Position numbers and translations under genes: made by a program
Origin: SIG588 sp045533175
GTDB taxonomy: Bacteria; Bacillota; Clostridia; Oscillospirales; Acutalibacteraceae
Assembly: GCA_045533175.1 (NCBI GenBank)
Contig: JAZSHJ010000138.1
Span: 1-12,966 of the forward strand
DNA length: 12,966 nucleotides
Reading direction: 5' to 3'
Part shown: positions 1-6,331 of the stretch, piece by piece
Layout of the letters: each line of letters starts with the position of its first letter
Position numbering within the stretch: position 1 is the first letter of the stretch
The notes under the pieces: model-generated
Seen by the model: the letters and a program-made list of their open reading frames with translations, nothing else
Told to the model about the DNA's origin: nothing
Databases searched by the model: none

Positions 1-19
1 GAAGGTTATGTAAGGAGAC

Positions 20-25
20 TATAAT
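20..25 (+). promoter_or_regulatory. Possible -10 box upstream of the HTH regulator
   Basis: TATAAT lies 23 bases before the ATG at 49. A matching -35 would fall at or beyond the left edge of the window, so it cannot be assessed. The first bases also read as an open frame ending in TAA at 22-24, so the stretch could instead be the tail of an upstream gene. Confidence 0.3.
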
Positions 26-48
26 AGCTTTGTAAAGGAGCGATTTAT

Positions 49-633
49 ATGGACACTTACATAACAGGTTCTACCATTAAAAGCCTTAGGGAGAAAAAAG
101 GAATTACCCAAACACAACTTTCGGATATTTTAGGTGTTAGCAGTAAAGCTGTGTCAAAATGGGAAACAGGAAAAGGTTTTCCTGATATAACCTTAATTGA
201 ACCGCTTGCAAAGGCACTATCGGTTTCGGTTATGGAACTGATATCGGGCAATGCCGTTATAAATAAAAATGTTTCCGCAAATATGCTTCGTTCAAAATTT
301 TATGTTTGTCCTGTTTGTAACAATATTATTAGAACGGTGGGCGATGCGGTTATCAGTTGCCACGGAATAACTTTGCCACCGCTTGAAGCAGAAGAAATTG
401 ATGAAAATCACCAAATAACCATAGAAAAAGTGGAAGATGAACATTTTGTTATCGTCAATCACGATATGACAAAAGAACATTACATTTCCTTTGTTGCCTA
501 TTTGACCTCAGACAGAGTACAATTCGTGAAATTCTATTCCGAAGGCAATGCCGAAACCCGCCTCAATTTCCGCGGCAGTGGCTATCTGTATATTTATTGC
601 AATAAGCACGGACTTATGAAAAAGAAAATTTAA
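49..633 (+). CDS. XRE-family HTH regulator fused to a desulfoferrodoxin/superoxide-reductase-like domain
   Basis: This 194-residue protein has an N-terminal Cro/C1-type helix-turn-helix (residues about 8-62, with ITQTQLSDILGV and SSKAVSKWETG) that should bind DNA. Residues about 82-190 resemble desulfoferrodoxin, the iron enzyme that reduces superoxide. All five ligands of its catalytic Fe(His)4Cys site can be placed: H121 in ENH, H138 and H144 in the HDMTKEHYI block, and C184 and H187 in CNKHG. The catalytic glutamate is kept (E119), but the neighbouring lysine of the family EKH motif is Asn (N120). The desulforedoxin-type rubredoxin-like site is incomplete: C87 and C90 form CPVC, but only one further Cys (C104) follows instead of a CC pair. 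The ATG is preceded by AAAGGAG at good spacing. The gene is monocistronic, with a terminator at 711-737. I infer a redox- or iron-sensing repressor or activator. Fold assignment is by eye, without a profile search. Confidence 0.85.
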   Translation: MDTYITGSTIKSLREKKGITQTQLSDILGVSSKAVSKWETGKGFPDITLIEPLAKALSVSVMELISGNAVINKNVSANMLRSKFYVCPVCNNIIRTVGDAVISCHGITLPPLEAEEIDENHQITIEKVEDEHFVIVNHDMTKEHYISFVAYLTSDRVQFVKFYSEGNAETRLNFRGSGYLYIYCNKHGLMKKKI

Positions 634-710
634 TTTCCCCTCTTTCGCGGTCAGCACCACAGGCTGTTATCAAAGAAATGAAATAAGATATAATTTCATA
701 AACCGTCACT

Positions 711-737
711 CCCCACCAAGCAATCGGTGGGGGTTTT
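711..737 (+). terminator. Rho-independent terminator after the HTH regulator
   Basis: CCCCACC (711-717) pairs with GGTGGGG (726-732) around an 8-base loop, followed by G and TTTT. It lies 78 bases after the stop codon of the HTH-desulfoferrodoxin gene and just before the promoter of the next gene. The T-tract is short but the stem is GC-rich. Confidence 0.7.
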
Positions 738-746
738 ACATAAATC

Positions 747-774
747 TTGCTTTTTTATGATAACGTGATATAAT
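747..774 (+). promoter_or_regulatory. Sigma-A-type promoter with extended -10 for the 820-1530 gene
   Basis: TTGCTT (747-752) and TATAAT (769-774) are separated by 16 bases. TG at 766-767 makes an extended -10 (TGATATAAT). The predicted start of transcription is near 781, leaving a leader of about 40 bases before the GTG start at 820. Confidence 0.7.
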
Positions 775-819
775 TAATGAAACTATACAATATCAGCGAA
801 TAAAATGAGGTGAAATAAA

Positions 820-1530
820 GTGAAAATTAAAATCATGAGTTATAATACGCAACACTGCTTGAATTTCATAACAAAACAAATTGATTTTGATATGATTGCA
901 GATACGATTAAAACGTGCGAGGCAGATATAATAGGACTTCAAGAAATTCGCGATAAAGGCCAAGATGCCGAATATGAAGCACAAGCAAAAATACTTGCAG
1001 AAAAACTGGGATATCATTACTATTTCGCTGAAGCTATTCGTGTCGGCGGTGAAAACCCATACGGAAACGCTCTCGTTTCACGGTATCCCATAACATCCGC
1101 CGAAACCATCTTGATTCCGAACCCTAAAATCAAGAGATGCGACGGATATTACGAAACCCGTTGTCTTTTAAAAGCAACCGTTGATGTGGGCGGCGGTATT
1201 CATGTGTTGGTAAGCCACTTCGGACTTAATCCGGATGAACAAGAAAACGCCGTAAAAACCGCTGTTTCCAATTTGCCTAAAGAACGTTGTGTGCTTATGG
1301 GCGATTTTAATATGGAACCTGACAATCCGATTCTTGTTCCCATTATGCAGCGACTGTATGACACCGCACGCGATTTTTCTTCTCCTAAGTTAAGTTATCC
1401 TTCAGACGCTCCTACCGTTAAAATTGACTACATATTTGTCAGCAATGATTTAACGGTGAGCAGCGCGGATATCCCCGAAATCATCTCTTCTGACCATAGA
1501 CCGCATGTTGCAACAATAGAAATGGGATGA
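820..1530 (+). CDS. Endonuclease/exonuclease/phosphatase-family metal-dependent hydrolase
   Basis: This 236-residue protein shows the full set of EEP (DNase I-like) motifs: N9 in MSYNT, E42 in LQEI (metal binding), H133 in SHFG, D162 and N164 in MGDFN, D203 in KIDYIF, and the terminal SSDHRP motif with D225 and H226. The family cleaves phosphodiester or phosphomonoester bonds with Mg2+. Substrates range from DNA and RNA to phosphoinositides and sphingomyelin, so the exact substrate is unknown. There is no signal peptide or extra DNA-binding domain, so it is probably cytoplasmic. Translation starts at GTG 820, with GAGGTGA centred about 9 bases upstream; an in-frame ATG at 835 has no comparable site and would cut into the first beta strand. 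The gene stands alone between its own promoter (747-774) and a terminator (1605-1635). Family confidence is high, specific function low. Confidence 0.92.
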   Translation: MKIKIMSYNTQHCLNFITKQIDFDMIADTIKTCEADIIGLQEIRDKGQDAEYEAQAKILAEKLGYHYYFAEAIRVGGENPYGNALVSRYPITSAETILIPNPKIKRCDGYYETRCLLKATVDVGGGIHVLVSHFGLNPDEQENAVKTAVSNLPKERCVLMGDFNMEPDNPILVPIMQRLYDTARDFSSPKLSYPSDAPTVKIDYIFVSNDLTVSSADIPEIISSDHRPHVATIEMG

Positions 1531-1604
1531 TGAGCTCTTTCTCCCTTGCAGTACCGGTTGCAATTAAGGGTTGATCTAGGTGAATCGGATCCGCAAGAAA
1601 AATC

Positions 1605-1635
1605 ATCACCCTACAGAATCGGCAGGGTGATTTTT
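1605..1635 (+). terminator. Rho-independent terminator after the EEP-family gene
   Basis: ATCACCCT (1605-1612) pairs with AGGGTGAT (1624-1631) across an 11-base loop and runs into TTTTT (1631-1635). It ends the transcript of the EEP hydrolase. The 70 bases between the stop codon and this hairpin show nothing else recognisable. Confidence 0.75.
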
Positions 1636-1645
1636 GTTAACCATA

Positions 1646-1674
1646 TTGTGTTTGTGACCGACGTATGGTATAAT
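1646..1674 (+). promoter_or_regulatory. Promoter with extended -10 for the membrane protein/YbjQ pair
   Basis: TTGTGT (1646-1651) and TATAAT (1669-1674) are 17 bases apart. TG at 1666-1667 gives an extended -10 (TGGTATAAT). Transcription would start near 1681, leaving a leader of about 27 bases before the TTG at 1708 but only about 15 before the alternative GTG at 1696. That favours the later start. Confidence 0.7.
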
Positions 1675-1707
1675 AAAAACAACAAGTAATCTACGGTGGT
1701 GCAAAAG

Positions 1708-1932
1708 TTGAATACTCACAAAAAGAAAATGATCGCCCCCATTATCGTTACGGTTATTCTGATACTGTATTACATTACATACTTCGGATTCCTAATTTCT
1801 TTGCTTAACGGGATATGGAAATACCTCTTGGGCATTATTCCGCTTGCGCTTTCGGGGGCCATGATTTATGTGTGTGCAGAAAGAATACATGAAATAAAGA
1901 AAGGTGAGGAAGATGATATTAGTAAATACTGA
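1708..1932 (+). CDS. Small two-helix membrane protein of unknown function
   Basis: I do not recognise a function. From the TTG at 1708 the protein has 74 residues: a basic N-terminus (HKKK), a first hydrophobic segment at about residues 9-32, a second at about 36-57, and a charged tail (ERIHEIKKGEEDD). Positive charge sits on both ends, so the topology is probably a hairpin with both ends cytoplasmic. I prefer TTG 1708 because GGTGGTG (1695-1701), a 6-of-7 match to GGAGGTG, lies at the right distance. The longer GTG start at 1696 would overlap that site and leave no ribosome-binding site. The 3' end overlaps the YbjQ-family gene by 20 bases, so the two are co-transcribed and probably translationally coupled. 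The pairing suggests a shared role, which is inference. Confidence 0.75.
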   Translation: MNTHKKKMIAPIIVTVILILYYITYFGFLISLLNGIWKYLLGIIPLALSGAMIYVCAERIHEIKKGEEDDISKY

Positions 1933-2230
1933 TTTTATCAGCGGGAAAGAATTGGAGACGCTTTCTCTTGTGAAAGGAAGTACTATTCAATCAAAACACA
2001 TCGGCAAGGACATTGCGCAAAGTTTTAAAACGTTGGTTGGCGGAGAACTGAAAGCCTATAATGAAATGATGAATGAAGCGCGAGCACTTGCCACCAAAAG
2101 AATGGTTGCAGAAGCAGAAGAATTGGGTGCGGATGCGATTGTGAACGTGCGCTATGCTTCTTCTGCTGTTATGCAGGGCGCCGCGGAAGTAATCGTGTAC
2201 GGCACGGCAGTTAAGTTTGTCAATGAATAA
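1913..2230 (+). CDS. YbjQ/UPF0145-family (putative heavy-metal-binding domain) protein
   Basis: This 105-residue cytosolic protein has the family landmarks: MILVNTDFISGKE, then VKGSTIQSKHIGKDI, the TLVGGELKAYNEM block, the helix with EARALATKRM, and LGADAIVNVRY with the C-terminal AEVIVYGTAVKF strand. The length is typical of the family, which forms small alpha/beta oligomers of unsettled function. The heavy-metal label comes from databases: this copy has no cysteine and only one histidine (H29), so metal binding is not supported here. The ATG at 1913 is preferred over the GTG at 1904, because AGGTGAGG lies just upstream and the family starts with MI-V-T. It overlaps the end of the membrane-protein gene by 20 bases and is followed by a strong terminator. 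Confidence 0.9.
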   Translation: MILVNTDFISGKELETLSLVKGSTIQSKHIGKDIAQSFKTLVGGELKAYNEMMNEARALATKRMVAEAEELGADAIVNVRYASSAVMQGAAEVIVYGTAVKFVNE

Positions 2231-2292
2231 TCCCGCGCTTTGTGTGCTGCGGCCTGGACCGCCGTCAAGGGGAGAAGATACTCGGATCTGTT

Positions 2293-2331
2293 AAAAAGCG
2301 CTCTGCCGTTTTTTCGGCAGAGCGCTTTTTT
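2293..2331 (+). terminator. Strong Rho-independent terminator after the YbjQ-family gene
   Basis: A 16-bp perfect stem pairs 2293-2308 (AAAAAGCGCTCTGCCG) with 2315-2330 around a TTTTTT loop and ends in a run of T. Because the arms carry A5 and T5 ends, it could stop transcription on either strand. Confidence 0.9.
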
Positions 2332-2340
2332 GCAAAGGGC

Positions 2341-2369
2341 TTTCTATTTTAAGCACATTGTGATATAAT
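2341..2369 (+). promoter_or_regulatory. Extended -10 promoter for the DUF5714-ArsC gene
   Basis: TGATATAAT (2361-2369) is a full extended -10. The -35 position at 17-base spacing (2341-2346, TTTCTA) is a poor match to TTGACA, so the promoter may rely on the extended -10 or on an activator. Transcription would start near 2376, giving a leader of about 35 bases. Confidence 0.55.
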
Positions 2370-2410
2370 GGGATTCAATAAAACAAAAAAGATTTTGCGA
2401 GGCAATTTGT

Positions 2411-3487
2411 ATGAACGAAGAATGCTTAATTTGCAAAGCGCCGTTGAAATATCTTGACACGGATGAGGTAATGGAATGTGTGCTTTGCCACAAAAGGCAA
2501 AGCAGTAAAACAAGGTGCATAAACGGACACTTTGTTTGTGATGAATGTCATACAAACGGAATGGATGAAATTATTTCGATATGTGTTAACAGCAATTCCG
2601 CGAACCCCATAGAGATCATGGAAGAAATGATGTGTATGCCGACTTGCCATATGCACGGTCCGGAACATCACAGCATGGTCGGCTCCGCGCTTTTGACGGC
2701 ATATAAGAACGCGGGCGGAGAGATAGATTTAAAACCCGCCCTTTATGAAATGCAAAAAAGAGGAAAGCAGGTTCCCGGTGGTGCTTGTGGGTTTTGGGGT
2801 GCCTGTGGCGCGGGTGTCAGCACGGGCATGTACATTTCCGTTGCATTAAAGTCAACCCCCTTGGCCAAAGAGTCTTGGGGACTTTCCAATCAAATGACAG
2901 CAAGAGCCTTAAAGGCAATCGGAGAACACGGCGGTCCTCGTTGTTGTAAAAGAGATTCTTATCTTGCTATGATTGAAGCGATCCGATTTACAGACGAGAA
3001 ATTAGGGGTTAAGATGGAAGCGGATCAAGTAACCTGTTCTCGCTCTTATATGAACAATCAATGCATAAGGGAAGAGTGCCCGTTTTATAAAAAGACAAAG
3101 AAAAAGATAGCCTTCGTTTGTGTGCACAATTCGTGTCGCAGTCAAATTGCAGAAGCATTGGGAAAGCGCTTGGCATCGGATGTTTTTGAATCGTATTCTG
3201 CCGGAACAGAAACAAAACCCAACATCAATCCGGATGCGGTTAGAATTGTGAAGGAATTATATGGGATTGATATGGAACAAACACAGTATTCAAAATTGAT
3301 TACCGACATTCCGGATCCCGACGTGGCAATTTCAATGGGCTGTAATGTGTCGTGCCCGTTTATCGGCAGAGCGTTTGATGACAATTGGGAACTGACAGAT
3401 CCCACAGGAAAAACGGATGAGGAATTTAAAGAAGTAATCAAAAAAATTGAAGAGAAGATATTGAAGTTGAAAGACGAATACAAATGA
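2411..3487 (+). CDS. DUF5714 protein fused to an LMWP-type arsenate reductase (ArsC) domain
   Basis: This 358-residue protein has two parts. Residues 1-226 match DUF5714, a Cys-rich family of unknown function. It opens with zinc-ribbon-like pairs (C5/C8, C23/C26, C43/C46), then shows CHMHGPEHHSM, the GGACGFWGACGAG glycine/cysteine block (about 123-135) and GGPRCCKRDSY (174-184). Residues 231-356 are a low-molecular-weight-phosphatase fold of the arsenate reductase type. They carry the CX5R loop C237-R243 (CVHNSCR), a redox pair C311 and C315 (MGCNVSCPF), and the DP acid motif D330-P331. Such enzymes reduce arsenate to arsenite using intramolecular cysteines and a thiol partner. No linker separates the domains beyond a short lysine stretch (227-232). 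The ribosome-binding site (GCGAGG) is weak. No arsR or arsB homologue is in the window, so an arsenic role is inferred from the domain alone. Confidence 0.88.
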   Translation: MNEECLICKAPLKYLDTDEVMECVLCHKRQSSKTRCINGHFVCDECHTNGMDEIISICVNSNSANPIEIMEEMMCMPTCHMHGPEHHSMVGSALLTAYKNAGGEIDLKPALYEMQKRGKQVPGGACGFWGACGAGVSTGMYISVALKSTPLAKESWGLSNQMTARALKAIGEHGGPRCCKRDSYLAMIEAIRFTDEKLGVKMEADQVTCSRSYMNNQCIREECPFYKKTKKKIAFVCVHNSCRSQIAEALGKRLASDVFESYSAGTETKPNINPDAVRIVKELYGIDMEQTQYSKLITDIPDPDVAISMGCNVSCPFIGRAFDDNWELTDPTGKTDEEFKEVIKKIEEKILKLKDEYK

Positions 3488-3584
3488 GTTTGGATTTACC
3501 ATAGGCGAATGAAAGTAAGCGACTTCTTCCTGTTGCCGCACAGGCTGTACCAAATTTGCATAATTGGATTTGTAAAGCGAATAT

Positions 3585-3613
3585 ATCCGCCCGAAATTTT
3601 TCGGGCGGATTTT
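3585..3613 (+). terminator. Rho-independent terminator after the DUF5714-ArsC gene
   Basis: ATCCGCCCGA (3585-3594) pairs with TCGGGCGGAT (3601-3610), and the AAATTT centre extends the pairing. TTTT follows. Of the 304 bases without a gene between 3488 and 3791, this hairpin and the promoter at 3670-3698 are the only clear elements; 3488-3584 shows nothing recognisable. Confidence 0.85.
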
Positions 3614-3669
3614 GTGTGCCTGCGGATGGATAAAAGTGTAAGGACCGATTTTCATATCCGCTTTGCGTG

Positions 3670-3698
3670 TTGACATATGGCGCCTGGTGGGGTATACT
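3670..3698 (+). promoter_or_regulatory. Near-consensus promoter of the NAD-salvage operon
   Basis: TTGACA (3670-3675) and TATACT (3693-3698) are separated by 17 bases, giving a strong sigma-A-type promoter. Transcription would start near 3705, leaving a leader of roughly 87 bases before the GTG at 3792. Confidence 0.85.
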
Positions 3699-3704
3699 TA
3701 TACC
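3691..3704 (+). promoter_or_regulatory. Candidate operator: dyad overlapping the -10 box
   Basis: GGTATA-CT-TATACC is a perfect 6+6 inverted repeat that covers the -10 hexamer and the start-point region. A repressor bound here would block RNA polymerase. NAD genes in Firmicutes are often controlled by dedicated repressors, but I cannot match this dyad to a named regulator. Confidence 0.4.
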
Positions 3705-3791
3705 GTGCAAAATGAAGGGTAAGGGAACGATATTACGCGTCACGACCTGTTGGCGCCGCTGGAATACGAAACGGTGGAAGGGTGAGGTTTT

Positions 3792-4301
3792 GTGAAAAAG
3801 ACGCTGATTGTGGTGGATATGCAAAACGATTTTATCGACATGGCGCTGGGCACCCCCGAAGCGGTGGCGATTGTGCCGCGTGTGAAAGCCAAAATTAAAG
3901 AGTATTTGCAAAACGGCGACGAAGTCATTTACACCCGCGATACCCACGGTGAGGAGTATTTGAACACACCCGAGGGGCAAAAACTGCCCGTTCCTCATTG
4001 CATTAAGGGAACGAAAGGTTGGGAGATCGCCGACGGGGTGTATGCGGCGGGGTGCCGCATTATTGACAAACCGAATTTCGGTTGGCCGCATTGGCGGGAA
4101 GAAACATTGCAAGAGGTGGAGCTGGTGGGGCTTTGCACCGATATCTGCGTGGTGTCCAACGCACTTATCATCAAAGCGACTTTTCCCGAATCGACTGTCC
4201 GCGTGGATGCTGCGTGTTGTGCGGGCGTGACTCCCGCAAGTCATGCGGCGGCACTCACCACCATGCGGATGTGCCAGATCGATGTGGTCGAAAAACGATG
4301 A
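3792..4301 (+). CDS. Isochorismatase-like cysteine hydrolase, probable nicotinamidase
   Basis: This 169-residue protein is of the isochorismatase/nicotinamidase fold. The expected triad is present: D9 in VVDMQNDF, K93 in IDKPNFGW, and nucleophile C119 in LCTDICVVSN with a preceding cis-peptide-type segment. Metal-site residues D50 and H52 (RDTH) and H69 (PHCIKGT) also fit nicotinamidases. The second histidine of the usual DxH...H...H set is not obvious. The likely reaction is nicotinamide to nicotinate plus ammonia, feeding NAD salvage. Support comes from nadE, which starts 21 bases downstream in the same transcript. The GTG start has AGGGTGAGG just upstream. No nicotinate phosphoribosyltransferase gene is in the window. 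A different amide substrate cannot be excluded from sequence alone. Confidence 0.88.
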   Translation: MKKTLIVVDMQNDFIDMALGTPEAVAIVPRVKAKIKEYLQNGDEVIYTRDTHGEEYLNTPEGQKLPVPHCIKGTKGWEIADGVYAAGCRIIDKPNFGWPHWREETLQEVELVGLCTDICVVSNALIIKATFPESTVRVDAACCAGVTPASHAAALTTMRMCQIDVVEKR

Positions 4302-4322
4302 AACGGTAGCAGGGGGTACATT

Positions 4323-5057
4323 ATGGTGTTTGATGCGCAAAAAGTGAAAGACCAATGTGTGGCGTGGATACGCACATTCTTTGAACAAAACGGCCCCGGA
4401 TGCAACGCGGTGGTCGGTATTTCGGGCGGCAAGGACAGCTCGGTGGCCGCAGCGCTTTGTGTGGAGGCATTGGGACGCGAACGGGTGATCGGCGTGCTGA
4501 TGCCGCAAGGCAAACAGCACGATATTGACATGGCGTATAAATTGGTGAATCACTTGGGTATTACACATTACGAAGTGAACATCAACGATGCTGTTGAGGG
4601 GTTGAAGGCGAATTTGCCTGCCGATCTGCCGCTGACAGCGCAGACGTTGCAAAACATTCCGCCGCGGGTGCGCATGACCACCTTGTATGCGGTATCGCAA
4701 AGTTGTAACGGGCGGGTGGTGAACACCTGTAATCTTTCGGAAGACTGGGTGGGATATTCCACGCGGTACGGCGACTCGGTGGGCGATTTTTCGCCGATGT
4801 CCAATCTTACCGTCACCGAAGTGAAAGCCATCGGTTACCGGCTCGGCTTACCCCGTGAATTGGTGGATAAAACCCCCATCGACGGGTTGTGCGGCAAGTC
4901 GGACGAGGAGAATCTCGGGTTCACCTATGCGGAACTGGACGTATATATCCGCACGGGTGAGATCGCCGATGAGCAGAAGAAAGCCATGATCGACAAACGT
5001 CACAAAGCGAATCTGTTTAAACTGCAACTGATGCCCTGCTTTGTGCCCGAACTGTAA
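4323..5057 (+). CDS. nadE: NAD+ synthase, ammonia-dependent type
   Basis: This 244-residue cytosolic enzyme adenylates nicotinate adenine dinucleotide with ATP and amidates it to NAD+, the last step of both salvage and de novo pathways. The N-type ATP-pyrophosphatase loop SGGKDSS is at 34-40. NIPPRVRMTTLYA (111-123) and the NTCNLSEDWVGYSTRYGDS segment (134-152) form the substrate site, and DKTPIDGLCGKSDEE (182-196) completes the signature. There is no N-terminal nitrilase-type glutaminase domain, so ammonia must be supplied directly. The hydrolase upstream releases ammonia in making nicotinate, which fits, although coupling is not shown. The ATG is preceded by AGGGGGT. Length is slightly short of the 250-280 typical of bacterial single-domain enzymes but no motif is missing. 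A terminator follows at 5071-5100. Confidence 0.96.
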   Translation: MVFDAQKVKDQCVAWIRTFFEQNGPGCNAVVGISGGKDSSVAAALCVEALGRERVIGVLMPQGKQHDIDMAYKLVNHLGITHYEVNINDAVEGLKANLPADLPLTAQTLQNIPPRVRMTTLYAVSQSCNGRVVNTCNLSEDWVGYSTRYGDSVGDFSPMSNLTVTEVKAIGYRLGLPRELVDKTPIDGLCGKSDEENLGFTYAELDVYIRTGEIADEQKKAMIDKRHKANLFKLQLMPCFVPEL

Positions 5058-5070
5058 AACAGACGACAAA

Positions 5071-5100
5071 AAGAGGCGCCCCGCAAGGGGCGCTTCTTTT
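5071..5100. terminator. Bidirectional terminator between nadE and sstT
   Basis: GCGCCCC (5076-5082) pairs with GGGGCGC (5087-5093) around a GCAA tetraloop, and A/G-rich and T/C-rich flanks extend the pairing. The T-rich run to the right ends nadE and the A-rich run to the left can end sstT, which is convergent. Only 53 bases separate the two genes. Confidence 0.9.
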
Positions 5101-5110
5101 TGTCATTATA

Positions 5111-6331
5111 TCAGAACTCCACTTTTTCGCCGCGCTTTTGACGCTCACGGAACTCGGCGGTGGCGCAGAACAGCACGTCGCCCGACGAGTTGATAGCGGT
5201 TTCGAGCGAATCCTGCACCACGCCGATGATGAAGCCGACGGCCACCACCTGCATGGCAACGTCCTGCCCCACGCCCAACAGCGAACAAGCCATGGGAATG
5301 AGCAGCAGCGAACCGCCCGCGACACCCGAAGCGCCGCACGCGCCGAGGGTGGCCACAAAACTGAGCAGAACAGCGATGAGGATGTTGACCTGGATTCCTT
5401 GCGAGAATGCGGCGGCCAGCGACATCACCGTGATGGTGATGGCCGCACCGTCCATGTTGATGGTGGCGCCAAGCGGGATGGCGACCGAATAGTATTCTTT
5501 ATCCAATCCCAGTTTTTCGCACAACTTCATGTTCACGGGAATGTTGGCGGCGGAACTGCGGGTGAAGAAGGCGGTGATACCCGATTCTTTAAAGCACTTA
5601 AACACCAGGGGATAGGGGTTGCGTTTCAGCGCAATGCCCACGAGCAGCGGATCCACCACAAGTGCCACGGCCAACATACAGCCCACCAGCAACAAAAGCA
5701 CCTTACCGTAATCCGCAAAGATGGCGACACCGTATTCCCCGATGGAGGAATACACCAGACCGAGGATGCCGAAAGGAGCCAGTTGAATTACCCATGCCAC
5801 CGTTTTGGACACGGCGGCGGACAGGTCGTTCAACACGTTTTTTGTTTTGTCGCCGGCCGCACGCAGCGCCAATCCCAACACGATTGCCCAGGTGAGAATG
5901 CCCAGATAGTTGCCGTTTGCGATGGCGGTGATGGGATTGGTTACCATATTGCCCAGCAAGGTCTTAAACACGTCGCCCAGACCGGTAGGGGCGGAGTTGC
6001 TTGCCGCATCTCCCAACGGGATGGTCACGGGGAACAAATAACTGCCCACCACCGCGATCGTGGCGGCCAAAAACGTGCTGACCAAATAAAACACAATCAC
6101 CGTGCGGAAGCGCTTACCGATCCCTTCGCCGGCACTTGCCAGCGAGGCGATGACCAATACGAATACGAGAATGGGCGCAATGGCTTTAAGTGCGCCCACA
6201 AACAAGTCGCCGAAGACGGTGACGAAGGCGGCGCCGGGCACCCACAGCCCCAAACACACACCAACCGCAACACCCAAAGCGATCTTGGCGATCAACGGAA
6301 ATTTTGCATACATCCACATTACTTTTTTCAT
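5111..6331 (-). CDS. sstT: Serine/threonine:sodium symporter of the dicarboxylate/amino acid:cation family
   Basis: This 406-residue integral membrane protein imports L-serine and L-threonine with Na+. It is highly hydrophobic throughout with the eight-helix, two-hairpin pattern of the DAACS/glutamate transporter fold. Signature blocks are ESGITAFFTRSSAANIP (249-265, the serine-rich hairpin tip), NMDGAA (292-297, the family's NMDG sodium-site motif), and GACGASGVAGGSLLLIP (330-346, hairpin 2 gate). QDSLETAINSSGD (373-385) is typical of SstT rather than the glutamate carriers. Length matches the family. The ATG has AAAGGAGA at good spacing. The gene is alone, convergent with nadE and divergent from the giant esterase gene. 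Ser/Thr uptake could supply fermentable amino acids; substrate preference is inferred from subfamily resemblance. Confidence 0.93.
   Translation of the reverse strand: MKKVMWMYAKFPLIAKIALGVAVGVCLGLWVPGAAFVTVFGDLFVGALKAIAPILVFVLVIASLASAGEGIGKRFRTVIVFYLVSTFLAATIAVVGSYLFPVTIPLGDAASNSAPTGLGDVFKTLLGNMVTNPITAIANGNYLGILTWAIVLGLALRAAGDKTKNVLNDLSAAVSKTVAWVIQLAPFGILGLVYSSIGEYGVAIFADYGKVLLLLVGCMLAVALVVDPLLVGIALKRNPYPLVFKCFKESGITAFFTRSSAANIPVNMKLCEKLGLDKEYYSVAIPLGATINMDGAAITITVMSLAAAFSQGIQVNILIAVLLSFVATLGACGASGVAGGSLLLIPMACSLLGVGQDVAMQVVAVGFIIGVVQDSLETAINSSGDVLFCATAEFRERQKRGEKVEF

Noticed and set aside
639..680. ACAGGCTGT shared with the spacer near 3539-3549, considered as an insertion or attachment repeat
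   Set aside because: A nine-base match without flanking similarity is expected by chance in a window of this size.
3620..3660. GCGGAT...ATCCGC inverted pair upstream of the NAD promoter, considered as a riboswitch or operator
   Set aside because: It has only six paired bases with a long loop and lies upstream of the -35, so it cannot be part of the transcript leader. The dyad on the -10 box is better placed.
3438..4700. A 420-codon minus-strand frame
   Set aside because: It lies opposite the well-supported cysteine hydrolase and NadE, crosses a terminator and a promoter, and has His/Arg-rich composition with no domain.
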